Shown: positions 33,989 through 43,692, counted from the first letter of the stretch. The stretch: 64,000 nt of DNA from Asticcacaulis sp. MM231 (GCF_964186625.1 NZ_OZ075108.1:2480001-2544000); one strand, 5' to 3'. Notes: generated from the sequence alone by a model not told the origin. Made by a program: numbers and translations.

Positions 33989-34377
33989 GCCTGCCCATCA
34001 CCTCTCGCGACGAAGGCCGCTGGCTCGATCTGATCGCCCAGGCCATCCGCCTGACCAACCCCAAGGTGTCCGACCTCGGCCCGCTGAAAAAAGCGGCCAT
34101 CAAGGCAACCGCGGCGACCTTGCCAGAAGAGTTTCAGGGCGTCCGCGACAATCCCTTTATGCGCCTGATCAAGGGCGCGGAGGCCTTGCAGCGCGATCGC
34201 GCGCTCGACAAGGAACTTCTGATCACGTTCGGCTGGACGTGCCTTGAAAAGCTGGTCGGCGTCGATCTGGGCATGCACGTCCGCGAAGAGCTGCGCCGCT
34301 ACGCCCTCAAAAATTTCGAAACCTTCCGGGCGGTTTTGCTCGGCCTGAGTAAAACGCGTGATTCTGATGCTGCGTAA
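33985..34377 (+). CDS. Hypothetical early protein
   Basis: 130 residues, helical, with NPFMRLIKGAEALQRDRALD. It overlaps the Cro-like gene by 4 bp and precedes the Ogr-like gene. No family recognised. Confidence 0.6.
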   Translation: MSLPITSRDEGRWLDLIAQAIRLTNPKVSDLGPLKKAAIKATAATLPEEFQGVRDNPFMRLIKGAEALQRDRALDKELLITFGWTCLEKLVGVDLGMHVREELRRYALKNFETFRAVLLGLSKTRDSDAA

Positions 34378-34387
34378 GGGGGAATAT

Positions 34388-34681
34388 ATGGAACAACCTG
34401 AAATTCAAACTGAACGGCGCAAGTGGATAGGCGGCCGCTCCCCTGCTTTCACCTGCCCAAAATGCGGTGGCGCCGTTCATGCCCGCTACTCCGAGGATAT
34501 GAGCCCACTTGTCAGGCAGCTTAACTATCGCTGTCGAAATGAGGCGTGCTTGCTGCGTTTCTCGGCGCACCTGTCCTACGTCAGGACCACCACCCCGTCC
34601 CGGCTCGGCAGTTTCCCCGGCGAGGTGCCGCACCTCAATCTCAAAGACCGATCCCCGCCTCCTGACCTTCACGCCCGCTAA
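34388..34681 (+). CDS. ogr: Ogr/Delta-like zinc-finger late activator
   Basis: 97 residues with CPKC at 23-26 and YRCRNEAC at 47-54, giving C-x2-C-x22-C-x4-C, the spacing of P2 Ogr and P4 Delta. These bind an inverted repeat upstream of late promoters and recruit RNA polymerase. Its probable targets are the three palindromes at 8236, 19461 and 23047. Placement in the early operon, before replication genes, would let it switch on the late genes in time. An AGGGGGA site precedes the ATG at 34388. Confidence 0.82.
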   Translation: MEQPEIQTERRKWIGGRSPAFTCPKCGGAVHARYSEDMSPLVRQLNYRCRNEACLLRFSAHLSYVRTTTPSRLGSFPGEVPHLNLKDRSPPPDLHAR

Positions 34682-34749
34682 CTGACCCGCCCCACACACC
34701 CGACCAAACGACGCGCTGCAAAGCGCGCACGCTACCGCCTTGCCTGCAA

Positions 34750-34765
34750 TCCGGCGAATGCCGGA
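34750..34765 (+). promoter_or_regulatory. Small hairpin before primase gene
   Basis: TCCGGC-GAAT-GCCGGA forms a 6-bp stem in the 107-bp leader of the primase gene. No T run follows. It may affect mRNA stability or translation. Confidence 0.35.
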
Positions 34766-34794
34766 CCACCTGAAAGATGCCCTGACCGATGCCT

Positions 34795-37480
34795 ATGGCT
34801 CCCGACATTTTAGAAGACGTCCAAGCGCGGCTTGAAAGCGATTTCGGCTTCAAGACCAAGGGCGCGTGGATGCAGCAAGGTCGCTGCCCGTCCTGTAAAA
34901 AGCGAGAACTCTTCACCCGCCGGGACAATCCGTGGGTAGTGCGGTGTGGCCGCTCCAATCGTTGCGGCTATGAAATCGACGTAAAAGACGAATACCGCGA
35001 TCTGTTTGAGAGCTGGTCGAACTCGATATCAGCCGACAGAGCAAGACCCGAACGCCTCAGCCGACGCCTATATGATTTATAAGCGTGGCCTGAACCTGAC
35101 GGGCATGAAGGGTGCGTATCGTCAGGAGACCTTCCGCGATTACAAACGCAACATGGTGTCGGCCACTGTCCGCTTCACCCTGCCAGGCGGCACCTATTGG
35201 GAGCGCCTGATCGATCAGGAATCGCGCTTTGATCGCAAGGCGCATTTCGAGAAAGACGGCTCTTGGTCCGGCTGGTGGTGGCAGCGTCCAGACCAGTCAT
35301 GGGAAGATCTAGCCCGCGCCGATGATTTATGGATTGCCGAAGGCATATTCGATGCCTGGTCTTTGGGCGATGTTGCACCCGGCGCCAGCCGTCACGCCGT
35401 TTCCACGATGTCGTGTAACGTCTATCCGAAAAAGGCCCTTCACAAACTGAAGGAGGTCTGTGCCGCCCTAAATGTTCGCGGCCCGCGCCTCGTTTTTGCC
35501 TATGACATCGGAAAAGCAGGGACCGAATACACCCGAAAATTCGTTGAGCAGGCCCGTGACGAAGGCTGGCGCGCCACGGCTGCGCAGCCTCGGCCAGAGG
35601 GCGAAACTGAAAAGCATGACTGGAATGACCTTAAGCGCCGCGACCGCCTAAAGCCGGAAGACCTCGCCAACTATCTCTGGAATGGCGAAGTCCTTCTGGC
35701 TGAAAACGCCACCGATAAGGCGCTGTTGCTGTGGCAAAAACACAAATGGTCGAGCTTCAGCTTCATCCATGAAAACCGCACATGGTGGGCCACATTTGAT
35801 GAAACGAAGATAGCCGAGTCCATGAACAAAGAAGGGGTCAGCGAAAAATTCGCAGCCCGCAAATGCGCCAACGTTTCAGAGATCGCTAACTGCGCATTTC
35901 GCCTTCTCTACAAACAGACTGACAAGGCCATTGGCGAAAGCCATTACTTCCTGCGCGTCGAAATGTCAGACAGCAACCACGTCTATCGTGGCAAGTGTGC
36001 CACCGCCGCGATTACAAGCGCCGGTGAATTTCGCAAGGTATTGGCGGATGTTTCGACCGCCGGTCTTTGGACAGGGTCATCCTACCAGCTTGACAAGATC
36101 GTGGAGCGTCAGCGGCCGCACATCAAGGAAATCCAGACAGTCGATTTCGTCGGCTACTGCCGCGACAACAAGGCTTGGCTGCTTGGCGATATCGCCGTCA
36201 GAAACGGGCGCATCTATGATGTGAACGACGAGGATTATTTCGATTTTGGCGACTGCCAGCTTAAGCTGCGTTCGGCCGATCCGAAGCTCGACATCGAATA
36301 TGACGCCGAGCGCTTTAATACCGATTGGTTCCCCTACCTCTGGACCGCGTATCGCGGCAATGGCCTGGTCACCCTCACCTATTGGGTGATGTCGATGTTT
36401 GCCGAGCATATCCGCAAGGGCAAACCACTCCATAAAAGCCTTGGCTTCCTAGAAATGTGCGGTCTGCCGGGAACCGGTAAATCCACATTGGTTGAACTGA
36501 TGTGGAAGATGTGCGGTCGGGAAAACTACGAAGGCTTCAACCCCGCAAAAGCCACCTTGGCCGCGACATCCCGCAATCTGGCCAAGGTCGCGAACCTCCC
36601 CGTTGTCTTAATGGAAGGCGACAGGCAGGAGGCCTCACATGCCAAGAAGTTCGATTTTGACGAGCTGAAGGACATTTACGGCGGCAACACGGTCAGGGCG
36701 CGCGGCAAGGCGACCGGCGGCAACGAAACTTACGAACCGAGCTTCCGCGCTTCGGTTGTGATTATGCAGAATTTCGGGGTCAATTCGACCGAGGCGGTGA
36801 TGGAGCGGATTATGTCCCTCAACTTCACCAAGGAAGGATATTCCCCAGCCACCAAGGCGGCGGCGGAAAAGCTAGAACAGTGGCCGATGGAAGAGCTGTC
36901 AGGCTGCATCATCCATATCATCCGGCAGGAAGACAGATGGATTGACGCTTTCACCAAGGCCTTCCCGGTTCATATTCAACGGATGATGGCGGAAAAGAAG
37001 GTCCGGAACGACCGTATCCGCAAGACCCATTCCCAGCTTCATGCTGGCCTCGATGCGCTCGCCGCCATCATGAAGATAGATCCCGCCATTATCGCGGCCG
37101 GTCATGATCATATTGAGCATATCGCCAAGACGCGCGACCAGCTCATACAGGGCGACCACCCCGTCGTGTCGCAATTCTGGGAAAGCTACGAGTGGTTCGC
37201 CCTTAGCGATAAGACGCTCGATCCGTCTGGCAACCCGAACCAGCTCAATCACTCCAAAAACCCCGACACGATCGCCATCAACCTTCTGCAATTTGAAGCG
37301 CGATGCCGCCGCGAAGGCAATGCCTGCCCGCCGCTCGATGATCTGCGCAAGCACCTGCGTTCGTCCAAATCCCGCCCATTCGTTGACGACAAGACGGTCG
37401 ATTCCATCACCGGCAAGAAAGTCCACTGCTGGGTATTCCAAACCGCCGAAGCCGCCAAAGCGGCCAAAAAAGGAGCCTGA
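34795..37480 (+). pseudogene. Primase-helicase (zinc finger, Toprim-like, P-loop ATPase) split by a one-base frameshift
   Basis: The first frame gives MAPDILEDVQARLESDFGF and a zinc finger CPSCKKRELF then CGRSNRCGY, and runs off-frame after residue about 76. The second frame picks up at YQPTEQDPNASADAY and continues for about 800 residues. It has a Toprim-like segment (LWIAEGIFDAWSL) and a helicase ATPase with Walker A CGLPGTGKST. Removing the T at 35023 joins the two into one protein of about 895 residues, the normal layout for these phage primases. The zinc finger is therefore cut off from the catalytic part, by decay, by sequence error or, less likely, by recoding. Confidence 0.82.
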
Positions 37481-37482
37481 CA

Positions 37483-37809
37483 TTGAGCCTTCCCACACGT
37501 TTCACCATCGGCCAGCCCGTCGAGGCCAATATGACCTGCAAATACGACGAATGGCGTGGCGTGCCGCTCTGGATCGCCGGTATCAGCGCAAAGCTGAAAA
37601 CGGGCGAGATCACCTACACCGTAAGCAAGTCTTGGCCGCCGACGAACATCGGTCACCTTAGCGACCCATGGATGGAAGACGAACTTTGCGCGCGCGGCCC
37701 CAGCCGCACCACAAAGCACTTCCGCATCGCGGAGATCGCGATGCTATGGTTCTGGGCCGGAATTACGGTCGGGTTCTTGGCGGCTATGGTCGCAGGGCGT
37801 GCCGTATGA
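37483..37809 (+). CDS. Hypothetical protein with C-terminal membrane helix
   Basis: 108 residues from a TTG start (MSLPTRFTIGQPVEANM), with a hydrophobic segment near the end (IAMLWFWAGITVGFLAAMVAG). It overlaps the next gene by 4 bp. Function unknown. Confidence 0.6.
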   Translation: MSLPTRFTIGQPVEANMTCKYDEWRGVPLWIAGISAKLKTGEITYTVSKSWPPTNIGHLSDPWMEDELCARGPSRTTKHFRIAEIAMLWFWAGITVGFLAAMVAGRAV

Positions 37810-38624
37810 GCGCCCCCGACGAACTTTACGCCAAGGCAAAACACATTGTCCTGACGGATGGCAAGGCTTCGACCAGCTACATCCAGCGTCGGCTTCAGAT
37901 CGGTTACAACTCAGCTGCAGCCCTGATCGAGCGCATGGAGACGGACGGCATCGTCAGCGCCGCCAATCATGTCGGCAAGCGCAAGATCATCAATGTACCG
38001 ACCGAGTATCTAACGCCCGGCGCTCTGCTCGCTGCACACGCCAAGTCAGTCCCCGCCGACGATACGCCGCCTTGGGAAGGCGATGATGTGGCAGAGAAAC
38101 CAGCGGATGCCGAAACGCTGGCGGAAGCCGAAGCGCCTCCCCCCGCGCCTCCACCGGCCGTCGAACGCCTACCCGATGATGGCACGATTTACACCTGTAG
38201 CGGTTGTGACATTGAGGAAGCCGGCAACGCCGCACAACTGCCGATCGGCTGGTATGAGCAATATTCAGCCATCCTTGGCACCATGCACCGCTGCCCTGAC
38301 TGCGCCGCCAAAAATGCCGTGCGCATCGCTACCAGCAGCATGTCAACCGAGGAAATCGCCGCCGCAGGGGCCGATGCCGACGCCATCACATCGGCCGCTC
38401 AAACTCGCCTGCGCACCCTGGTCGAACGTTGCCAGCGCCTTTTGGAGGATATTGCCGGTCTGCGCGGCGACCTGAAAGAGGTCCTGGACGAGGCCAAGGG
38501 CGAAGGTTTCGACGTGAAGGTCATGCGCAAGCTCCTGTCCGAACTCCAAAAAGACCCGGCCAAACGGCGCGAAGAGCGCGAGCTGCTGGAGCTCTACGCG
38601 GCATCGATCGGGGAGGCTCTTTAG
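37806..38624 (+). CDS. FtsK-gamma winged helix fused to GapR-like (DUF2312) domain
   Basis: 272 residues. Residues 1-62 (DELYAKAKHIVLTDGKASTS, then YIQRRLQIGYNSAAALIERM) match the FtsK gamma domain that reads KOPS sequences. A Pro/Ala-rich linker and a CxxC pair (CSGC, CPDC) follow. The last 80 residues (LRTLVERCQRLLEDIAGLRG, then AKGEGFDVKVMRKLL) match GapR, the alphaproteobacterial protein that binds overtwisted DNA. A protein combining both could act in phage replication or chromosome-orientation sensing; that is inference. Confidence 0.8.
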   Translation: MSAPDELYAKAKHIVLTDGKASTSYIQRRLQIGYNSAAALIERMETDGIVSAANHVGKRKIINVPTEYLTPGALLAAHAKSVPADDTPPWEGDDVAEKPADAETLAEAEAPPPAPPPAVERLPDDGTIYTCSGCDIEEAGNAAQLPIGWYEQYSAILGTMHRCPDCAAKNAVRIATSSMSTEEIAAAGADADAITSAAQTRLRTLVERCQRLLEDIAGLRGDLKEVLDEAKGEGFDVKVMRKLLSELQKDPAKRREERELLELYAASIGEAL

Positions 38625-38626
38625 GC

Positions 38627-38980
38627 ATGGCCATCCCCGATATCTCAACCGTGGTCGAGTACCTGCCGAACAGCCCCTGCGTTGCCGAGCACGACCTTCT
38701 CTTCAGCCAGAACGCTGTCGCCACCCTGAAACGGATGCTGACCCGCTTCGGCCTGACGCCGATCCGCATAGGCTTCCGCAAAGGCGATCAGGAAAAAGCC
38801 CCCGGCGAAGTCCTGATCCTGATGCGCGCACCTGACGGCGCCGAGCGCTCCATAGGCCGGATCATGTACGGCCTCACGCTCGAGGCGCTGACCAAAGCCC
38901 GCGACGCCCTGATGGAAGACGGCTGGGAACCCCGCCCGCCGTCCTTCGAAATCGACCTCCCCAAAATCCAAACCGCCTGA
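38627..38980 (+). CDS. Hypothetical early phage protein
   Basis: 117 residues beginning MAIPDISTVVEYLPNSPC; the C-terminal part GRIMYGLTLEALTKARDALM is helical. It begins 2 bp after the GapR fusion gene. No domain recognised. Confidence 0.6.
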   Translation: MAIPDISTVVEYLPNSPCVAEHDLLFSQNAVATLKRMLTRFGLTPIRIGFRKGDQEKAPGEVLILMRAPDGAERSIGRIMYGLTLEALTKARDALMEDGWEPRPPSFEIDLPKIQTA

Positions 38981-39015
38981 AATCCCTAAATCTTCAAAAA
39001 TAAGAAAGCTGCATA

Positions 39016-40704
39016 ATGAGCAAATTACTTGCCGCCACCGCCTTATCTGCCGTTGTCGCAACTGCACCAGGCCTGATCGTTGACCTCTTCGCTGGTGGCG
39101 GAGGTGCATCCGAAGGAATTGAGCAGGGGATGGAACGAATAGTCGATATCGCGGCCAACCATGACGCGTCCGCCATCGCCATGCATACGGTCAACCATCC
39201 GGCCACCAAGCACTATCAGGAAGACATTCTCACACTCGACCCTAACGGCGCCTGCGACGGAAAGCCCATCGATATCCTGTGGATGTCACCCGACTGCCGA
39301 GATTTCTCGAAGGCCAAAGGCGGACGTCCTGTCAGCAAGGAAATTCGCTGTCTCGCCGATGTCGGCGTCAAATGGGCGAACGAATGTGAGATACGCCAAG
39401 GGCTGTTGCTGGAAAACGTCGAGGAATTCGAGCAGTGGGGACCGCTGATCGAAAGCCACAAAGGCCTAGTGCCTTGCCCTGATCGCCGTGGCCAAGAGTT
39501 CAAGCGCTGGGTTTCCGAAATCCGCGCCGCCGGCGCCACCTCAGTTGAGTGGCGCACCCTTCGCGCCTGCGATTATGGCGCTCCTACTCTCCGCAAACGG
39601 CTTTTCCTGATCGCTCAATTCGACGGCCTGAAGATCATCTGGCCAGAACCTACGCACGGCGCGCCCAATTCCATCGGCGTCCTATCCGGCCGTCTTCTTC
39701 CATTCCGCACGGCCGCCGAATGTATCGATTGGTCTATCCCCTGCAAATCCGTCATTCACCGCGATACGCCCCTGAAGGATAAAACCAACCAGCGCATTGT
39801 TGCCGGTTTCTTCAAGTTCGTGGTCAATAATCCCCGCCCGTTCATCGTTCCAATTACCCACACCAGCGGCGGCAACGCGGCCTATAGCATCGATGAACCA
39901 TTGCGCACCATAACTACGGCCAAGGGCGGCGAATTCGCTTTGGTCACGCCGATCTTGGAACGTGCCGACAAAACACTCGCTTACATCGACAGCCAGTATG
40001 GCAATTCCAAAGGTGCCGACATCGAGGCACCGCTTCCGACTGTCACGGCCGACGGCATGGGTAAGCAGGCGCTGGTAACAGTCGATCTCGAACGCGCCGA
40101 AAAGGTGGTCGCCTTCATGGCGCAACATAATGGCGGCTTTTACGATGGCGCAGGCCGTTCGTTAAATGAACCACTCTCGACCATCACTGCGCAGGGCACC
40201 CAGCAACAGCTAGTGACCGCGCACCTGGTGAAGCTTCGCGGCACCGGTTATCGCCATGGCCAGCCGGTCAGCGAACCACTTCACACCGTCACTGCCAGCG
40301 GTCAGCATATGGGCTTGGTCTACGCCTATCTGGTCAAATACTATGGCAATCGGACGAACGGCCAGACACTCAATGAGCCTCTGCACACGGTCACTACCAA
40401 AGAGCGCTTTGGGCTGGTTATGGTCACCGTCGAGGGCGAGGACTATGTGGTGGTCGATATCGCTATGCGTATGCTCACGCCACGTGAGCTGGCCCGCGCC
40501 CAGGGCTTCCCTGATACCTACGTCCTTGATCCGGAGTGCTGGTATAAGACCGAAAGCGGAAAGATGAAGTTCGGCCGTCTGCCGAAAACCCATCAAATCG
40601 CCCGGATCGGCAACAGCGTGTCCCCGATCATGGCGAAGGTGCTGACGGCGCCGAATTTCGGCCCCAACGCGGCGCAGTTCCAAACGGAAAGGCTGGCCGC
40701 ATGA
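39016..40704 (+). CDS. C5-cytosine DNA methyltransferase
   Basis: 562 residues. Motif I is LIVDLFAGGGGASEG near residue 21, motif VI is LLLENVEEFEQWG near residue 131, and the motif IV region reads WMSPDCRDFSKAKGG. The catalytic Cys is thus in PDC rather than the usual PCQ. The target-recognition part contains repeated EPLHTVTASG-type units. It probably protects phage DNA from restriction. It overlaps the following methyltransferase gene by 4 bp. Confidence 0.88.
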   Translation: MSKLLAATALSAVVATAPGLIVDLFAGGGGASEGIEQGMERIVDIAANHDASAIAMHTVNHPATKHYQEDILTLDPNGACDGKPIDILWMSPDCRDFSKAKGGRPVSKEIRCLADVGVKWANECEIRQGLLLENVEEFEQWGPLIESHKGLVPCPDRRGQEFKRWVSEIRAAGATSVEWRTLRACDYGAPTLRKRLFLIAQFDGLKIIWPEPTHGAPNSIGVLSGRLLPFRTAAECIDWSIPCKSVIHRDTPLKDKTNQRIVAGFFKFVVNNPRPFIVPITHTSGGNAAYSIDEPLRTITTAKGGEFALVTPILERADKTLAYIDSQYGNSKGADIEAPLPTVTADGMGKQALVTVDLERAEKVVAFMAQHNGGFYDGAGRSLNEPLSTITAQGTQQQLVTAHLVKLRGTGYRHGQPVSEPLHTVTASGQHMGLVYAYLVKYYGNRTNGQTLNEPLHTVTTKERFGLVMVTVEGEDYVVVDIAMRMLTPRELARAQGFPDTYVLDPECWYKTESGKMKFGRLPKTHQIARIGNSVSPIMAKVLTAPNFGPNAAQFQTERLAA

Positions 40705-41423
40705 CCGCCGCGAAACTCAAATCCGCGGCATCCTCGGAACGCCGTAAAAAGGGTCCTGTCGAGCAACAGGGCGACCTCCTGTTGACGCCCGATTATATGG
40801 ACCTCGCCCATAAGCATCAGCTTTTCCCATCGCATCCGTGGAATGTCCGCGCGGCCGTCGAAACCCTGTGCCCGCTGATCTTCCCGACATGGCCGGAAAC
40901 CCCGCCGGCAATGGTCGTTTATGACATCTGTGCCGGCCTTGGCCACATGTCCGTGCCCCTGGGCGAGTATTTCTCCGATGTCCGGCCGTCCGATATCATC
41001 GATTGGGGCAAGGGCTACCCGGTAGCCGACGCCATGGCCTTCGAGGCGGACAGTGCGCCCTATGACAGCATCGCCATTTTCAACCCGCCTTTTGACGGCG
41101 AATTGGGCAATATGGCGGAGAAATTCGTTCGTCAGGCGCAAAAAACCTGCGATCGCGTCTTTGTCTTGTGCCGCCTGGCCTTCATTTGCAGCACCGGCCG
41201 CTATGCGCTTCACCATCAAAACCCACTCGGCAACCTGAAATATTTCATGCCGTGTAGCGAACGCGCGCCCATGCAGCTCGGCCTATATAATCCGAGGTGC
41301 AGCAAGCCGCAGGAACACGCGTGGTTCTATTATGAACGCGGTCACACCGGCCCATACACCGGCATCAATCTGCCACTAGGCCTCCGCGCCAAGCACTTCC
41401 GGCCGGAGGATGTGCGTATCTAA
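40701..41423 (+). CDS. Phage N6-adenine methyltransferase-like protein
   Basis: 240 residues with a SAM-binding segment YDICAGLGHMSVPLGEYF near residue 74 and the catalytic motif IFNPPFDGEL near residue 127. NPPF is the form found in N6-adenine enzymes. With the C5 enzyme it forms a two-gene modification cassette. A Dam-like enzyme exists at the other prophage end, so the phage carries three methyltransferases and no visible restriction enzyme. Confidence 0.78.
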   Translation: MTAAKLKSAASSERRKKGPVEQQGDLLLTPDYMDLAHKHQLFPSHPWNVRAAVETLCPLIFPTWPETPPAMVVYDICAGLGHMSVPLGEYFSDVRPSDIIDWGKGYPVADAMAFEADSAPYDSIAIFNPPFDGELGNMAEKFVRQAQKTCDRVFVLCRLAFICSTGRYALHHQNPLGNLKYFMPCSERAPMQLGLYNPRCSKPQEHAWFYYERGHTGPYTGINLPLGLRAKHFRPEDVRI

Positions 41424-41608
41424 TGAAAAAGCCGCCGGTCAACGAAAATGAGGCTATACCCTCCCATGACAGCAATGTCGTGGCGTTGATCGACGTGCGC
41501 GACCAGCAAATCGCCCAGGCAAAGGAAGCCATGCGAAAAATGATCAGAGAGCTTGCCAGACAGGCCGCTTTTGAGGATCATCAGGCGGCAATGAGGAGAC
41601 GGACATGA
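41423..41608 (+). CDS. Small hypothetical early protein
   Basis: 61 residues, beginning MKKPPVNENEAIPSHDSN with a helical basic C-terminus (MRKMIRELARQAAFEDHQAA). It overlaps its neighbours on both sides, so it is translated within the operon. Function unknown. Confidence 0.58.
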   Translation: MKKPPVNENEAIPSHDSNVVALIDVRDQQIAQAKEAMRKMIRELARQAAFEDHQAAMRRRT

Positions 41609-41895
41609 ATGAAAAGGAAAAGGTCGAAGTAGAACAAATTTTCGACAAACACCATGCTGATTCCTTAGAGCGCTTTCTCACCGTGATCAAAGATGATGGT
41701 GCTGGATGGGCGCTTGCCGAAGCTGGCAATGATGGTAGCGGCAACGCCTTCCATGACGATCAACCGGACGGCAGCTTTATGCTCATGTCCGGCCTTCAGT
41801 TAGATAATTGGGGAGGGGCGTATGGGTGCCCTCGCACTGAGGGCGAGACGGATATCGATTATCGCAACAGGCTATTGAGCATCATAAGAAAGTGA
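41605..41895 (+). CDS. Small hypothetical protein before recombinase
   Basis: 96 acidic residues, beginning MNEKEKVEVEQIFDKHHAD, with DNWGGAYGCPRTEGETDIDY near the end. Its stop overlaps the recombinase GTG start. Function unknown; it could be a recombination directionality factor, but nothing in it shows this. Confidence 0.58.
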   Translation: MNEKEKVEVEQIFDKHHADSLERFLTVIKDDGAGWALAEAGNDGSGNAFHDDQPDGSFMLMSGLQLDNWGGAYGCPRTEGETDIDYRNRLLSIIRK

Positions 41896-43541
41896 CCAAC
41901 CGCGCCGTCATCTATTCCCGCTTTTCAACTGATCTTCAGAACGAGAAATCGATCGAACATCAGGAAGCCGTCGCGCGCGCCTTTGCCGTCCGCGCCGGTT
42001 TCAGCGTTGTAGGGGCCTACTCCGATGCCGCCATGTCCGGCGCATCGATTTTGGGGCGTGACGGCCTGCTGGAACTCCTGACCGACGCTAAGCGCGGTCA
42101 ATTCGATGTCGTTATTGTGGAACACCTCGACCGCCTGTCGCGCGACATGGAGGACATGGCCGGCATCCACAAGCGCCTGACCTTCGCCGGCATCAGCATC
42201 GTTTCGATCCATGAAGGCAAGGCCAGCACCATGGATATCGGCCTTCGAGGCCTGGTCGGGCAGCTTTTCCGAGAAGACAACGTTCACAAGACGAAACGTG
42301 GCATGCAGGGCAAGGTCAGTGAAGGCCTGCTCGCCTCCGGAAAGTCCTACGGCTACCGCATGGACGCGGCAAATAAGGGCCTGCCGATCATCGTGCAGGA
42401 AGAGGCTGATGTCGTTCGCCGCATTTTCACCGATTATGTCGCCGGTAAATCGCCGCAAAAGATCGCCGTTGAGCTGAATGCCGAGGGCTTGCCATCCCCG
42501 CGCGGCAATGGCTGGGCGGGAAATACAATTTATGGCTGGGAAAAGACCGGCGTAGGCATCCTGCGTAATCAGCTCTATGCCGGCCGCATCGTCTGGAATC
42601 GCAACCGCTGGATAAAAGACCCTGACACAGGCCGCCGCGTGTCGCGCACGAACCCGCCTGAAGAGTGGATCGTGAAAGAGGCTCCGCAATATCGCATAGT
42701 CGATCAGGCGGTCTTTGATGCCGCCCAGGCGATATGTTCCGGCCGCGTCATGACCCGGCAAGAGACCGGCCACGCCCAGCGCCCTAAGCGGCTGCTGTCA
42801 GGCCTCCTGAAATGTGGAGCGTGCGGCGGCGGCATGTCTGCCTATGGCGCCGGACGGAATAAGCGGCCACGCATCATGTGTTCTAACCATCGTGACGGGA
42901 AACACTGCCCCGATCCCCGCACCTTCTATCTCGACACTGTTGAAAAAACCGTGATCGAGAAGATGCGCAGTGAGCTGACAAACCCTGAAATGCTGGTCGA
43001 CTACGTTACAGCCTATAACCAGACCCGGCAGGAACTGGCACGCGGAGCGGCGCGCCGGCGGAACATGCTAGAAAAAAAGGTCACCGATCTCGACGGCCGG
43101 ATTCGGCGCATCATGGAATTGCTGATTGCCGGAGTCGGCGATGTCAGCCGGCTTGGCGAAGAGATGAAAGCCAAGCAGACCGAATACGAGGAAGCAAAGG
43201 CCGAATTCGAGCGCGAACCTGCGCCGCTCGATGCCGCTGCACTGCATCCTCAGACGATCAAGCGCTATGAGATGGCCTTGACGCGCCTAAACGACGAGAT
43301 CCACGCATGTGTCGACGGTGGTTCTCCGGTGATGGGCGAACTGATGCGTGAGCTGGTCAACTCGATCACGCTTTATCCCGACGCCCAAAAGCCAGAAACC
43401 CCCGGCGTTTCCGCTGGGGGTCTGATAGCTGTAATCCAAGGAAAGCTTAGGATTTTACTTGATGAGCCTGCACCGGCACACACCGTGTGCGGGTCTTTGG
43501 TTGCGGGGGCCAGATTTGAACTGACGACCTTCAGGTTATGA
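41892..43541 (+). CDS. Large serine recombinase/integrase of the prophage
   Basis: 549 residues from a GTG start. The resolvase domain carries the catalytic Ser in YSRFSTDLQNEKSIEHQ and the helix VEHLDRLSRDMEDM. A recombinase domain follows, then a zinc ribbon (CGACGGGMSAYG, CSNHRDGKHC) and a coiled coil. The last 15 residues (SLVAGARFELTTFRL) are encoded by the att repeat, so the gene's own 3' end changes on integration. It is the last prophage gene, next to the right att. Serine recombinases seldom use tRNA genes, which makes this case unusual. Confidence 0.88.
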   Translation: MTNRAVIYSRFSTDLQNEKSIEHQEAVARAFAVRAGFSVVGAYSDAAMSGASILGRDGLLELLTDAKRGQFDVVIVEHLDRLSRDMEDMAGIHKRLTFAGISIVSIHEGKASTMDIGLRGLVGQLFREDNVHKTKRGMQGKVSEGLLASGKSYGYRMDAANKGLPIIVQEEADVVRRIFTDYVAGKSPQKIAVELNAEGLPSPRGNGWAGNTIYGWEKTGVGILRNQLYAGRIVWNRNRWIKDPDTGRRVSRTNPPEEWIVKEAPQYRIVDQAVFDAAQAICSGRVMTRQETGHAQRPKRLLSGLLKCGACGGGMSAYGAGRNKRPRIMCSNHRDGKHCPDPRTFYLDTVEKTVIEKMRSELTNPEMLVDYVTAYNQTRQELARGAARRRNMLEKKVTDLDGRIRRIMELLIAGVGDVSRLGEEMKAKQTEYEEAKAEFEREPAPLDAAALHPQTIKRYEMALTRLNDEIHACVDGGSPVMGELMRELVNSITLYPDAQKPETPGVSAGGLIAVIQGKLRILLDEPAPAHTVCGSLVAGARFELTTFRL

Positions 43542-43542
43542 G
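43498..43542. repeat. att repeat between prophage and island, tRNA-fMet 3' half
   Basis: These 45 bp (TGGTTGCGGGGGCC to TTATGAG) are identical to 58869-58913. On the minus strand they read from the CAT anticodon loop through variable loop and T arm to the acceptor end and CCA of an initiator tRNA-fMet. They form the prophage's right att and the island's left att, and also code for the recombinase C-terminus. Confidence 0.85.
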
Positions 43543-43666
43543 ATAGCTGAAAACGCGGCTTTTTCGTCCGCCGCCGTCCGCATTTGTTTTGTAGAGCATT
43601 GTTTTAACTTATCTTTATTGACATTTCGCGCCGTAGCGATACGCTCCTGTCCACGCCTGTTTTTCG

Positions 43667-43692
43667 TTCAAGTGGTAGCTATGCGGTAGCTG
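43667..43692. repeat. Left arm-type repeat of island integrase
   Basis: A 26-bp stretch containing GTGGTAGCTATGCGGTAGCT (GGTAGCT twice) is repeated exactly at 58772-58797, in the same orientation and inside the att core on each end. Such pairs are typical arm-binding sites of tyrosine integrases. It lies 15 bp before the integrase ATG and may also regulate it. Confidence 0.65.

Noticed and set aside
41605..41895. Calling the small gene before the recombinase a recombination directionality factor
   Set aside because: Position alone suggests it; the sequence shows no helix-turn-helix or other supporting feature.
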